NCBI GenBank assembly: GCA_949130485.1
Contig: OX422183.1
Span: forward strand, 28,274,816-28,338,815
Length of the DNA stretch: 64,000 nucleotides
Direction: 5' to 3'
Origin: Agelas oroides
Lineage: Eukaryota; Porifera; Demospongiae; Agelasida; Agelasidae
The position numbers and the translations under genes were made by a program. How positions within the stretch are numbered: the first letter of the stretch is position 1; each line of letters opens with the position of its first letter. Below, in pieces: positions 1 through 12,333 of the stretch. Under the pieces are notes generated by a model, which worked only from the letters and a program-made list of their open reading frames with translations, was not told where the DNA came from and made no database searches.

Positions 1-467
1 AAGAGCGTGTAACTGCCAAAAATTCGAAACAGGCAGAATCTCTCGCGTGTACTAAAAATAGAACACACCTTCGCACAAGTTCGCAGATCCACGATCTACG
101 ACCTCACAACGCAGTGTTACCTTCGTAGTCAACAAGATGTGAACGCTCCAAGCTTACCTGGCAAGTTCTAGGTACACAGGAACGGTTGTCGGCCCTTCCT
201 GACGCGAGGAACTTTGTGTTACGATGCTATCCACGCCTGACAGTCGAAGAGGGCCGCGTAGCCTTTCAGTCGAACTCTTGAGCTTCTCCTTGGCAAACGC
301 GCGGTCCTTATCCAACCGATAAGCCTCTAACTCAAGAGTTTTGCAGCTACTTTTACTCACGCTTCACCCGCACACTAGCTACAACTCGACCGGATGTGCT
401 ATTTATAGTACACGCGCGAAAGATTCTGCTTTCACCAAGGCCAGAATAGGAAGTTACACGCTCTTCC
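1..467. mobile_element. MITE with 14-bp terminal inverted repeats
   Basis: The first bases AAGAGCGTGTAACT recur inverted at 454-467, and further inside CAGAATCTYTCGCG...GTGTACT is also mirrored (about 36-55 versus 405-432). This is the structure of a short non-autonomous DNA transposon. The left end sits on the window edge, so a target duplication cannot be checked. A 68-codon open stretch on - inside it resembles nothing I recognise. Confidence 0.6.
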
Positions 468-511
468 TCCTCCCTCCGCAAAAAAAAATGACGTCATCAT
501 GCATCAATGCT

Positions 512-893
512 TAGCCTCGTTCCCAGGCCCTGCCCAGCTTTCCGTGGCTTGCAGTATGGAAAAGCGGGAGGGTCTGGTATCTTTTCTCACGTGAGTGACA
601 TCAGGATGGTAGAAAGGATTTAATTGTGCGTGGGCGCACTGGGCCCAGAACAGCAAAAGAGCCAAGGTACCAGGCAACTTACCACATGTATCTAGCTAGC
701 GGGTGGCGACTGTCATACACACCAAGCGTTGAGCCTGTAGTCTGCTGAACAATACGCAACACGCAGCCTGCTTGTTCTGAAAATTTTGCCATTTTCTGAT
801 TATATCATGCTCATGTGAGAAAGATACCAGGCTCTCCCCGCATTTCCATACTGCAAGCGACAGAAAGCTGGGTGGGACATGGGAACAAGGCTA
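512..893. mobile_element. MITE, TAGCCTCG family, long copy
   Basis: About 80-bp terminal inverted repeats start TAGCCTCGTTCCCAGGCC and return inverted up to CTA at 893. The flanks are ATCAATGCT on the left and ATCAATGTT on the right, a 9-bp target duplication with one mismatch. It is the full-length member of a family that recurs many times in this window. It carries no coding capacity. A 9-bp duplication suggests a Mutator-type transposase in trans; that is inference. Confidence 0.75.
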
Positions 894-2112
894 ATCAATG
901 TTCACAATTTGCCTGACTTTAGCACTTAGTCCTACTCTCATGGGGTTACAAAGCTAGCAGTCGGAGATTTGGCATTATGATGTAATCACTAATTGGGGCG
1001 AGCCTGAGCGAGCCCCACACTAGCGTGACTGCATTGCGCATGTGCGTGTGTATGCTTGCTTGCTTGCTTGTTTGTTTGCTTGCGGCCATATACCGTAAAT
1101 TTTAAATGAGCGCATTTAAATATTTCACGAAGACTGAAAACGTAGTCTCCTGCCAGCCTGCTGTAGGCGAAGGGCTACTGCTAGAGTGCAGCGTCGGCGT
1201 GAAAGAAACCCGGAGCGAAGATGACTCAAGTTAACACACGCATGGCAACTGCGGACCATGACAGACAAGGGCAGGCTGCTCACAGACGGTACAAATTACG
1301 CACAGTAGTTGAGTTCGCTTCAGGTAAGGGCCATGCATAATCGACACTCATAAAGCGCCAGAGATTCAGCTCATAACTTCAGGATGAAGTTTAGTCAAGT
1401 GTGTGTGTAGCCGTAGCAGCTTCCATGACCGGAGAAATGGCTGCAATTTGTCAGCATGTATGCTTGGCTATACTCATGAAGTTTTGCTTACCACGCTCAT
1501 GGAACAGCAGACATGCAGTGACGAATCCTGCTGTTACTAACAGTGCATGGTTTGTGTGCCATGACAAACCATTAAATCAGCAAATTATGCATTGTTCGCT
1601 CAGGCTCGCACCACGACGATGCATGAATCATCTTACTAGTATAGTTCTGTACCTTGTTCTAGTTTTCATCTTGTGGACATCACAGCCAATGTGCAACTCA
1701 TTAGCTCTCAGTCTCAAGATCCTGAGAATTATACCTGGTTCGTCTACTCCTGTTCGTCTACCGTTGTTTCGTCTACTCCAATTTCGTCAACTGATGTTTC
1801 ATCTAGTCATTTTTTAAAATCATTGTAGATCCTCTTTGTATTGCTTGTTGATGGTACGTAATGTCCTATGTTAAGGTCAGGGGTTAAATAGCAAAAAGTG
1901 GCATGATAAAATAAGTCGATCTAAGCTTATCTTCAAAGTTCCGACCACCACATGAAGGGTTCCGCATGGCCACATTTTAACTAACTTAATTATAAATGCA
2001 TTATTGGATGGGTATAGTCAAAGTTCACCTGGTTTGAAATGGTTTCCGGTTACGTCACCTTAATAATCCGTTGCGCACCTTATTAAATATGGGGCTCACT
2101 TCTTTCACTCGA
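894..2112. other. Intergenic stretch, no gene recognised
   Basis: I see no convincing exon here. A short motif GGGGCGAGCSTGAGCRAGCCCCACA lies at 997-1020 and again at 6516-6542, a small interspersed palindrome. TGCTTGCTTGC simple repeats lie at 1050-1082. A 138-codon open frame at 1401-1817 has no recognisable domain and is probably chance. Confidence 0.5.
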
Positions 2113-2459
2113 TCCGAGGAACGGAAGTGGCTAACCACGTGACATGATACCATAAGTAACCCGTCACGTACTTACGGAGACTACAGAGCCAACAAAGACA
2201 AAGGTGTTCACCACACTTATAAGAGCAGAAAAAAGGGGAAAAAAAGAGACAGCTAGTGCATTCCCTGGCCCCTGCCCTAACCCTAACCCTAACCCTAGCC
2301 CTAACCCTAACCCTTAACCATTTAGCCAACAAGATACGACAGACGACCAGCACACTGTTCGGTCTAATGTACCCAACGACAGCACAACGGACTATAAACA
2401 TTTATGTTTTATTCATTTCAGGAAATCACGTGATAGAAAAAACCACTTCCGTTCCTCAG
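2113..2459. mobile_element. Inverted-repeat element enclosing telomere-like repeats
   Basis: GAGGAACGGAAGTGG at 2115 with a nearby CACGTGA is mirrored by TCACGTGAT...CCACTTCCGTTCCTC at 2426-2458. About 347 bp lie between the arms and hold the interstitial (CCCTAA)n run. The arms are imperfect beyond about 17 bp and I see no clear target duplication. Confidence 0.5.
2272..2318. repeat. Interstitial telomere-type (CCCTAA)n tract
   Basis: About seven units of CCCTAA, two of them variant (CCCTAG, CCCTTA). TTAGGG is the ancestral metazoan telomere unit. The tract is internal, not a chromosome end, because unrelated sequence continues on both sides. Degenerate CCCTAA units also occur at 17205-17405 and 23355-23380. 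Confidence 0.85.
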
Positions 2460-2683
2460 TTCACTTTGCCAACATTAACAGTGAGCGGAGTACGTCTTCT
2501 CTGAGGACCTCTAGTTTCTGACGCTGTAATTTAATGTGATGGGTTCAGCCTGCAAGTAAGATTTTTATACAATTTGGTTTTTCTGGCAGCAAGCTAGCTC
2601 CAAGGTGAGCTTGGACGATAACAGTTATAAAAGAATGAACAGCCGGATTTTGTGCATATATCAGAGAGTCGGTAGACTCTCTA

Positions 2684-4148
2684 TGTAGGGATGGCGCCGA
2701 CGTGCAATATATGCAATACTTAAGCAAAAGCCGTATAACTTCACCACAAACATGCAAAAAGCTTATTTAAGTGCCCAGGCCTCCTCTTTGAGTGCCTTTG
2801 TGATCAGCAAGACTCATATAAGCGGCCAAAAGCCACGCGGAAGACAGCTAAACTCAAAAGTGTGCGATAGCAAAAGTGCCATTTTTCGTATTCTTCTTTC
2901 TTTGTTCCGACCACTTTGTAAATTATGATAACTCGAAAACGGCTCAAGTACTCACCTTGATTTTAGCACGAAACGGATGCTCATCACAGCGCTCAGCTTC
3001 CCAACCACTCAGCGTCTTCATAGCTTCAAATTCACCCTGGTCAACAAAAGCCATTCACAACACTCTGAGGATGCTGTCCGTTGGGTAGGATGCCATTTTC
3101 TAATTTTGTACGCAGGTGCACACGAAGTCTCGTTCCCAGACCAAAGACCACGGTCATTGGTCTGGAAGCGAGAGTACACAAGCGAGCGGGCATGATGACT
3201 GGCACGGTCTTTCCCCCCCGCGACATTGGGCAAGGCTTATGAACACCACGTAGGTAAGGCGCTGCATTCAGCTGCCTACTCACAGCTTTAGTGAACTGTA
3301 AAGCTAGGATGGTCAGTTGTCAGTATGATAGTTTTCTGTGCTGCAGTTGGTCAGTCGTCATGTGATTGACAATTGAATCATGAAATTGGTTTCACAAAGT
3401 TTGGTACGGAGAGTGGTTGGCCCTTCAGCAGGTTCTAGCTGGCTATATTATTACATGCCTGTAACCACGACTGTTAAAACTGTCAACGCCGTTCCAAGTT
3501 CTGGTGTTATGGTTACACTTGAAATATTCTTCTTTGGCTTAGGTCTAACCGTAACTGAGATTAACATCAAAAAAGTACAGAAACAAGACTTAAAAAACAT
3601 TAAAAATGTAAAAAGATGTAGGGATGGCATGCCAAAAAGTATGCAAACAAGGTAGGGATAATGCAGGAAAGCAAAGGTCAACATATTGGCAAAGCCGCAT
3701 CCCTACATCTTTTTCACACTACAGTTAGACAGTGCATGGGGGTCTTCTTAAAATGTTCACAACCTTTACTGGCAGTTCATGGCTGTAGCCTTGTTCTCAG
3801 GCCACTTCCTTCTCCCACGTGGCCTGGGAACAAGGCTAGTATGACCCTATTGGTAGCATTATGTTATACGGAACCTCTTCAACAACTTTAAGCAGTGAGT
3901 TAGAGTAGACTGCAGATTTATGATATAAGTGTCGTTAAAGTACATGGCATGGTTTTAGCCTCATCCCCAGGCCACTTTCCTTCTCCCACATGCAGGCTCA
4001 GGAACGAGGCTATAAATATGATCTAGCAGCATTGCATCAGCTGTAGTGTGAAAAAGATGTAGGGATGGGGCTTTGCCAATATGTTGACCTTTGCTTTCCT
4101 GCATTATCCCTACCTTGTTTGCATACTTTTTGGCATGCCATCCCTACA
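2684..4148. mobile_element. 1.5-kb composite element, copy 1 (TGTAGGGATGG ends)
   Basis: The block is the reverse complement of 53089-54632. It starts with TGTAGGGATGG (2684-2694) and ends CCATCCCTACA (4138-4148). Inside the right part is a smaller inverted-repeat unit (3590-4175). The - strand carries a short exon-like frame starting MAFVDQGEFEAMK (about 3051 to 2955) followed by a GTGAGT donor, conserved in the second copy. Two short TAGCC..GGCTA palindromes (3786-3838, 3956-4012) have landed inside. Element class unknown. Confidence 0.65.
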
Positions 4149-4175
4149 TCTTTTTACATTTTTAATGTTTTTTAA
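3590..4175. mobile_element. TIR element with paired TGTAGGGATGG modules
   Basis: The arms begin ACTTAAAAAACATTAAAAATG and are mirrored at 4150-4175. Within each arm a block of about 90 bp is itself bounded by TGTAGGGATGG and CATCCCTACA (3617-3707 and 4059-4148). So each terminal repeat is built from an inner inverted pair. The same arrangement with different inner sequence occurs at 27950-28551. Confidence 0.7.
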
Positions 4176-4653
4176 GTCTTTGTATAAATGGATAGCTATT
4201 GTATGTATGCGGCATTTGAGATAGACAGGTGGCAGTCTACACGTAAGGCCTCAGGCTTCCCATACATTTTATTCCACTCACAAAATCAGATTAGCAATTA
4301 CAAGTAGTCAACTATAATTCAGCTTGTGTAAACTATTATTACGCAACAGTTCACAATACAGCTGTCATTCAGTTGCCGAGGCAAGTGCCGCGAACTTCCA
4401 GGGAATTTCCAAGCAGATTACTGAACAATATCACGACTTTGCATCAATCGTAACTGGAAAAGTACTTGGAGTTTGACTAAGTTATACGAGTTGCGTATCA
4501 GAGTGGGGAAGAACGTGTCCAGAAATTTACGGAGTTCTTGGCCGTTTTGCCCCTAGTTGTGCGCCAAATCGAAAATCGATCACAGCTGAAAGCGGTCACT
4601 AGGGCACTTGCATAAGCGCTTGTATCTCGGAGAGTACGATAGCTATGGAGATT

Positions 4654-4990
4654 TAGTCTCGCGTGGCCACACCCATTTCCGCAAGAGAGGGAAGGGGTCT
4701 GGTAACTTCTGTTACAGCAGTTTGTTGCCCCGCACTGTGGAGTGCGTTCCAATCACAGCGCAGTATTCGGTCACATGAGTGCTGTTATCACAACTTCAAT
4801 AGGAAATTACAAGGTGTAAATCAACTGTGAAACCACAAGCAGCTGCTTCGTCAGTCTTCCTGAGATAATTATGCGGCCTTAGCGCTTACGCAATGCGAGT
4901 AAATGAAATTCCTGTGCTACGAGCGGCTTCAACGAAGGTTACCAGACCCCTTCCCTCTCTTGCGGAACGGGGTGTGGCCACGTGAGACTA
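4654..4990. mobile_element. MITE, TAGTCTCG subtype
   Basis: TAGTCTCGCGTGGCCACACC at 4654 is mirrored ending GAGACTA at 4990, over about 53 bp. The flanks are ATGGAGATT on both sides, a perfect 9-bp target duplication. It belongs to the same TAG...CTA superfamily as the element at 512. It has no coding capacity. Confidence 0.8.
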
Positions 4991-5900
4991 ATGGAGATTG
5001 GACATTTTGTGAGTTATAGCAAAGAGCCGGAAGGGCTATGTAGCGCTGGTTGCGCTTTCGTAGCGTGTTCTGTACCGTGTCTACGTTCGAGCCTATGAAG
5101 CGATTTTTTGCCGATATTTTACACTTAGTATCTACCGTGTGACTTGAGCTTTTGGCTTCTAACTCGACTATGTTATAGTGCTGAAAGTACTGTATATACG
5201 CTGTGAAGATCGTGTTCTAGCTCCACTTTGCCTCTAGTTGTGCGGTAAATCAAAGATGGCTCAGAATTGTACTTGTGTCTTGTGAGCGGACGTAGTCTCT
5301 ACCGCCGTATGCGGCACCCAGCAGGTACAGTGACACTATGAACTTACACTTGGCAGCCCTCACAACAAGCTGTATAAGTATCATCTCGATCCAGGTTTGC
5401 TACTACGAAATATAAAGCTTGAAAGTTGGCCGTGTGTAGAGCTCATTACGTATTCATCCAGAATTTGATGACGTCACACGGTTACGCGGGTGGAATAAAT
5501 TTCGAGGTCTGCGTGTAACTGTGGAGCACTAGCATTTACTGTATGCATACAAGAGCTAATGATAATAGTTTTGCAGACAGGCTGCTTACAGGATGGCTAG
5601 GAGAGGCTATGCATTACAATTTGATGTGTTGAGCTTGCCCCTGCAGTTTTTCTAAGATGCCTCAAGTAAGGACTATGCATGACAAGCCAGTCTGTGTTCA
5701 GACTTAGACTAAGTAACAGTTACACAACAGTTAGCCAGAGTTGCTGTTTATCTATCAGAGGTACATGTCATGGCATGTGTACTGTGATCTTCACTGGTAA
5801 CGCTTTAGCTAGCTTAATGCTACAGTGCACTGCTTGTTTATGATCACCCCCACAAAGTTATACATTCCCGTAGTTGTCAACCACTAATGCTCACACCTGG
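4991..5900. other. Intergenic stretch, no gene recognised
   Basis: Unique-looking AT-rich sequence. I see no exon with supporting splice signals, no tandem array and no terminal repeats. Confidence 0.4.
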
Positions 5901-5904
5901 CAAT

Positions 5905-7228
5905 CCGTGTGCTCGGAGACTATAAACACTGGACCCAAGGACCTGAGGACCAGAGACCCAAGGACATAGCTGTGTTGCACCCTAGCTTTTATGACAGAAA
6001 TGCAACTTGTGTCAATGTTCTAAGCTCAAACCTACTGTAATAACTTGAGACTGCTTACTCACATCTTGGCTCATAGATAGATTAAATCTTTTTAGCAAGT
6101 CACAACATTATACCGTAGACTCTCAAAGTTCAAAGTGGCTTGGGGTCCTACTTATCAAGTACTATATCCTGCAGTCGAGGTGGGAAGGGTAGCCCCTTTG
6201 GCGTCTGTTGCCGACAGTACTGCTAGTTGGTGTCACAGTTCTGGACTGTGTTGGGTTGTGCTGCTAGGTGGACACACATGGCAGATGGTCAAATGCCCTA
6301 CTGGAGTTGGATACCTTGTGTCATGGCGGGAAGGGTAGCCCCTCTTAGTGCCCATTGCTGACAGTGCAACTCCGAACAGTCTTTTATTGGCTCGTCGAAC
6401 CACTTTAATGTGTGTTTTGTGTTGAGTTTTGTACATGCATGGCCATACCCTTGTGGTCCGTGTCATGAATGAACTTTGAACTTTGAACTTAAGTGGTAAG
6501 CAAATATGCACCTAATTGGGGCGAGCGTGAGCAAGCCCCACACCAGTGAGTTGAACGGTGGAATTTCTCTGATATAGTGGCTTTACTTCTGTCTTCTGCT
6601 CGCAGAAACACACAGCTCTCGGTCTCAGTGATACCCCTTCTGTAATTCGGACATACCTACTTCACAATCAGAGCTAAAACAAAGCTATACAGAAAAGACT
6701 AATGGTCAGAATAACGATGACATAGCTAAGAAGTCTACATTCGGCAGCCATTCAATTTCCGTAAACTATTGCAATATCATCGCGTACTTCCGTGTTAAGT
6801 TAAGGCCACCTTAACCGTTCTGAGTTCACATTATCTGCAAGCTTCCTTTATCCTTTCTTCACTCTGCAAAACTCAAGTGAATTGGATGCAAGACTACTAG
6901 CATGACTAGCTACACGCACAGAGGTCCCGGTGTCAAAGGTCACATGCAGATAGTCTTGAGACTCTCTCACTTTGTGCGTGCAAGTATGGCTTTGCAAAAC
7001 TGACAGTAGACTACACTGAGGAGCATCTAATGCTTTCGGTGTGTATAGTAACAATGTACAAGACATAGCCATGAGTTAAGCTTGCAGCATTAGCACAGAT
7101 TGCCTGTATAGTTGTATTTTAACTGCTACAATGCAACACAGCCCTCAAGACTCTGGGTCCTTGGGTCCCCGGTCCCCAGTCCTCAGGTCCTGGCTCCAGT
7201 GTTTATAGTCTCCCCTGTGTGCTATAGA
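5905..7228. mobile_element. 1.3-kb inverted-repeat element with GGACC-rich arms
   Basis: GGAGACTATAAACACTGG followed by GGACC-type short repeats (5914-5990) is mirrored at 7130-7215, giving arms of about 75 bp. ACTAATG is present just outside both ends (5883 and 7231), a possible target duplication. There is no transposase inside. A short palindrome TTAAGGCCACCTTAA lies near 6801. Confidence 0.6.
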
Positions 7229-7300
7229 TACTAATGACCTGCCTAACCACAGTTTACATAACTAAACTAATACAGGATATTGTGGCAAGCTTGTTGATCA

Positions 7301-7744
7301 CTACCAACAAGAGATCATCAGTACACAGTCATGCAGAAATAACCCAACGTGACTGAGAGGTCTGCCAGTAACATAACTACACTCAGGCTCACCTGCATCT
7401 TTGCTCACATAAAGCTTGTGTGCCATGATAGAAATAATACAACAGCTAAGGTTAATAATGTTTACTGAAACTCGAGACACTAGTGACCAAAATAGAAGAA
7501 AGAGCACTTGTCTTTGTGACAAATCCTCAGTGAACACAATAAATTGGCACAGAACTGTCCTAACGGAAGAAACCTGAACCATTACCATTATCTTTAGTAC
7601 CCTTTCCACTATCATATCCAATGTCAGCAATCTTCCTGTGATTTGCAATGGAAACACTTGTAGTAGAAAACTCTTCCCAGCCAATTTGGCAATTTCACTT
7701 CTTTTGGCATCTTTTACAGGAAAAATATATTCTAAAAGACACAC
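7301..7744 (-). other. Unrecognised open frame, possible exon
   Basis: A 147-codon open frame on -. A polypyrimidine/AG acceptor (read on -) lies just inside its 5' part near 7735, so the part from about 7733 to 7610 could be an internal exon. I recognise no domain. The rest is hydrophobic low-information sequence. It may be chance. Confidence 0.2.
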
Positions 7745-8159
7745 ACAGTCATCAATCTGTCACTAACTTCACACTTTAGGCTATTTGGGACTTATTTCAG
7801 GCTACTGACATGTACACATAAATTTACAAAGGAGACAAGCACAGTAAACGATCAATCCTCTGATTGACTTCCACCTGTGCGTTTGTCAGCTAGATGACTT
7901 ACATTCATTCGGAGTCCGACGCCCTGAGTCTTCCACGAGCACATCGCGCCACTGTCACTAGCGCCAGTAGCGGAGAATAAAATCCATTAGTGAACTTTGA
8001 CCTTTTACGCTCCGATTCCAAACCATTGCGATAGTATGGCATTCCAAAGTGGACAAAATTGTCAACAATTTTCATGGTCAAAACCCGTTCCAATTTCATG
8101 GTCAAACACTCATTTTTATGGTCAAAACTGATATTTTTTGTGCTCAGATCTTACAAGTT

Positions 8160-8345
8160 TTCTTGGTCCGACAAAATTTCTTGGTCAGTCTCCATTCCAT
8201 CCCAATGACAAAATTTCATGCTCAAAACCTATTCCATTCCAACGACGAAATTTCATGCTCAAACCCATTCCATTTCAAAAGGCAAAATTTCATTGTCAAA
8301 CCAGTTCCATTCCAACAACAAAATTTCATGGTCACCCTCATTCCA
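8160..8345 (+). repeat. 37-bp minisatellite
   Basis: Units containing AAATTTCATGSTCAAA and CCATTCCAA recur with AAATTT at 8174, 8211, 8248, 8285 and 8321. That is a period of 36-37 bp and about five copies, with degenerate units back to 8050. The period is not a multiple of three, so the open frames through it are not protein repeats. Confidence 0.8.
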
Positions 8346-8666
8346 TTCCAATTGCAAGTAGAGGTCGGCCCCGCCTCCTGCCTAATAGCTGGATCATGGA
8401 TTTGTCGATTTTTTTCGCCAGTTTGAGCTCTCACTGGGAAGCGCTGCAGAGGCACTACTTCACGGATGATCTAGGGTTAGCAGAGAGGTTGGTCGAGACT
8501 CGAGAGGAGTGAGGAATGTGCTGAAGTGCTAAGAGCGATTCACGGTCGAGTACACGAGCGACTCAACACTCCACCAGTTCCCGGGATTCTTGTCTCAGTT
8601 TTAGATGATGTGTGTACAGTGTTGACGGCGTTGTCAGAATTCATGGGACATTATGAGGAGATTGTG

Positions 8667-11512
8667 CCGCCTGATGTCATCACCCTGTGTGAGACCTGGC
8701 TTGTGACTCCATTAAAAATGATGAAGTAGCCATCGAAGGATATGTTCTGGTTCGCCGGGACAGAAACAGACATGGAGGCGGTATTGGCATATATATCAGA
8801 GAAAGCTTGTCCTTCTCACAGACTCTAATCCACCCCTCTATTGAGTTCCTGCTTATAAACCTAAACCTGAAACCTGGGAATCTTTTTCTACCGTCCTCCA
8901 TCCTCCCCCCATGCAGTTGCGACCTTGGAATCAGCCCTCGAGTCACTACCCCCAGCCAAACTAGGTGACTTTAGGCATCAACTTTCTTTCTCCCTCAGAT
9001 CCCCTACAAGAGCAGATTCAGTCCATCTCTGTTAAATTCTCTCTAAGACAAGTTGTTACTGCTCCTACCAGAGTCACACCCACAACCTCAACCGTCATTG
9101 ATCATGTCTACTTGTCTGAAAACCTTGGCCTTTCCTCGTGCAACATTCTACCCCCACTAACTGGGTCCGACCATAACAGTGTTGCAATCTCCCTCCAACT
9201 CTCTCCACCTTATCAAAAGGCCACTCGTAGAAAAATCTGCATGGTTATACAAAAATGCCGACTTCGAAACTGCAAACGACACTCTGCAGTGCATCCCCTC
9301 AGCCTTCTTCCCAGATGATGATGTAGATGCCTTCTGGACTCAGTGGTTTGACTTATTTATGGCAACCATGGAGAAGTGCATCCCTACAAAGAACATCTCC
9401 TCCCATCGCAGATTGCCATACATCACAAAAGAACTTGTTCTCCTCATTCAGAAGAAGGTACGCCTCTACAAGCAAGCTATCAGGTTAAACACTACAAACT
9501 CTTGGTTCAAGTATAACAAAGCATGCAACAGAGCCACCTCTGCCCTTCGAAAGGCCAAGCAGTCCTTCTTCACAAATCTCAGTAAGATCCGTTCCCCAAA
9601 GGACTTCTGGTCAGCTTACCATAAACTCTCACCGAAGCATCATAGGATACCAGAGAACCTTTCATATTTATCCCAAATTGCCAGAGATCCTAGCAAATCT
9701 TCTAAACCACTTCTTCTGTTCCTGTTTCAATGATAATACTCCCAGTATGTTACCCACTCCTACCCCTGCTCCCTCTGACACTCCAACCCTCTCAACTATT
9801 TCTTGTTCTGAGGAGGAGGTTTTCCATCTATTATCCACCTACAAGACAAGAACAGCATCTGGTCCAGATGGTATCTCAAGCATCATGCTGAGAAACACTG
9901 CTACATCCATCTCTTCAAAACTTACCACTTTCTTCAACCTCTCCTTGAGATTAGGAAAAGTACCTTCACAATGGAAGGTATCCAATGTTATTCCAATTCT
10001 CAAATCAGGTGACCCCTCCAATGCCAGCAACTATCGTCCCATCTCTCTACTCTCGCTTGTTTCTAAGGTCCTATAGAACGCATCATCTTCAACCAAATTT
10101 CTCACCACCTGTCTATAAATCGTTTGCTTTCCAAGAGTCAGTTTGGTTTCAGATCTGGCTTCTCCACTCAAGAGGCACTCCTCTCAGTGACAAATGACTG
10201 GCACCAGCTACTATCTAAAAATCATCAGATTGCTGCAGTTTTCTTTGATGTTAAAAAGGCGTTTGACTCTGTTCCCCACACCCTTATCCTCCAATCTCTG
10301 TCATCTGTTGGCATCTCAGGACCCCTATACTCTCCTGGTTTGAGGACTACCTTACTGGTAGGCAGCAAAGGGTTGTCGTGGATGGAGTCTCATCCCCGCT
10401 TTCTCCAGTTACATCAGGAGTCCCACAAGGTTCGATACTCGGTCCTCTACTTTTTATCATCTTCATGAATTCTATCAACTATCTTCCTCTTTCACCTGGT
10501 TCCAAACTCGTGCTATATGCCGACGATGTTGTTCTCTACAGACCCATAAATTCTCCTGAAGACGTAAGCATCATTCAAGAGGACATAAACCAAATTCTAA
10601 ATTGGACCAAAGCTCACAGCCTAACACTGAACTCCGCCAAAACTAACCTTTTACCAGTCACTCGCTCTCCCTGGCCAATTCCAATTCACCTCAATCTTGG
10701 ATCAAATCCCATCCAAACTGTCAGCTCCGTCAAATACCTGGGTGTTACCATAACACATGACTTGTCATGGAAAAGACATACACTCAATGTAATCAAAGCT
10801 GCCAAATCCCAGATTGGCCTTCTCCATCATAAGCTATATCAGGCCACACCTCAAGCCAGACACGCCATCTACAAAAGTGCAATACTACCCAGACTTGAGT
10901 ATTGTTGCTCAGTATGGGACCCTCATTCTACCACCCTTATCAATGAACTTGAGAAAACCCAAAAGTTTGCAGGGAGAGTCATCACCAAGAATTGGAACAG
11001 TGACTATGCCACCATCCTCAGTGACTTGAACTGGTTGCCACTCTCCACTCGCCACAAGATGCAAAAGCTCAAGGTCTGTTACATCTTAAATGATTTTTCT
11101 TGTATTCCATCAACCTGATTCACACTTCATCCTAGACCCTCACCACGCCACCCACAAAACAGAATTATTTTTATGCCACTCGTAAAAACTGTAGCTCACA
11201 AATCTTCTTTTTTCATTGATGTAATTTACCTATGGAATATACTTCCACTTACTGTTGTTAGTAATCAGTCACCTTCATCTTTTAAATCTGCTCTGCAGAA
11301 CTATGTGTACACTCACTCCCTTTCCTTGTAATCTTTTGTTATCTCACCCTAGCAACCTTTGCTGTCTTTTGATTTGTTTGCTGTTACTCTACCTATCCTT
11401 TTTGTTTTGGGGAAGGTCACCTTTACTAGCCATTGAGCTATCTCACCAACCCTTATGCATCCTTTGCATTAAAATTTTCATAATTAAAAAATAAAAAATA
11501 AAAATAATAAAA
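8667..11512 (+). mobile_element. Non-LTR retrotransposon (LINE), CR1/Jockey-group-like, 5' truncated
   Basis: The start retains part of an apurinic endonuclease domain (VITLCETWLV, then GGGIGIYIRES, and TGSDHNSVAISL near 9165). A reverse transcriptase follows: SGPDGISSIMLRN, LKSGDPSNASNYRPISLLS, FDVKKAFDSVPH, SGVPQGSILGPLLF (about 10416) and LYADDVVLY (about 10515), the YADD active site. Frames shift at about 8703, 8900, 9250, 9730, 10075 and 10340, so it is dead. The 3' end is a TAAAAA-rich tail (11470-11512). ATTGTG borders both sides (8661-8666, 11513-11518), a short target duplication. It sits inside integrase gene A. Confidence 0.9.
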
Positions 11513-11551
11513 ATTGTGGAAAGAGAGTTGAGTTGTATTCCTCCTATCACT

Positions 11552-12333
11552 TAGTTTGGTTCCCAGACCCTTCCTGTATGGGCGGGGCGAGAGGAGAGGG
11601 AAGGAAGGGTCTGGTGAATAACTCGACCCCAACGCGGATCCACGGAATTTCATTAATGTTTAATAATTGTTAGTTGCGAAGCCACGAATACTTACTTAAA
11701 CGTGAAGCCATGTGTCCACACTACACATTCACACAAAATTCATTCATGACTCACACCTACTTGACATTCGCCTTTTCCCTCAGAGGAGGTCCGACACTAG
11801 TGATGTCATATACATCAACACGTTATCCTGATTGTCAAAGTTAATTGCTAACCTCCTGCATTCCATTGCTTCAAGAACGATTTCTGGGCATCAGAAGTTT
11901 CTAGCGTGCTGGGTTCACTCGGGTTAGGGGGTATTTTCAACCATACTGAAGCTGTCTGTTAGGTCGAGATCGATCACCGCCGTTCATCTAGCTCAACAGC
12001 CACATGCATATGAATGCCGTTTGGAGGTCACAAAGGCATGCAATGTTACTTCTGACTGGCGAGACACTTTCAGCATCACGAAAACCCCCCTAAACCCATC
12101 TTGATCTTTGCCGCACAGCGTTTCCGATCGTTGTATCGATGGTTTTTAGTCCCTGGAATGTTCATTAATGCATAGCGCACGTGACTGTGTCGGACCTACT
12201 CTGCTTTTCCCTCATCAACACTGACGGCAGGAATGCAGCCGTGATCCGCGTTGGGGTCGAGTTATTCACCAGACCCTTCCTTCCCTCGCTTTTCTCGCCC
12301 GGCCCATACAGGAAGGGTCTGGGAACCAAACTA
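11552..12333. mobile_element. MITE with about 97-bp TIRs (TAGTTTGG subtype)
   Basis: TAGTTTGGTTCCCAGACCC and about 75 further bp at 11552-11650 are mirrored at 12233-12333. The 580-bp core has no coding signal. No 9-bp target duplication is seen. If one TA is kept, the flanking sequence reads as one open frame into the GRPRY exon of integrase A, so the insertion probably broke that gene. Confidence 0.8.

Noticed and set aside
1401..1817. 138-codon open frame
   Set aside because: No domain, no splice context, biased hydrophobic composition; probably chance.
2256..2504. Leu/Thr-rich open frame (LTLTLTLALTLTL)
   Set aside because: It is only the translated (CCCTAA)n tract.
6801..6815. TTAAGGCCACCTTAA as a footprint of a TTAA element
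   Set aside because: Only 15 bp and palindromic by composition; cannot be separated from chance.
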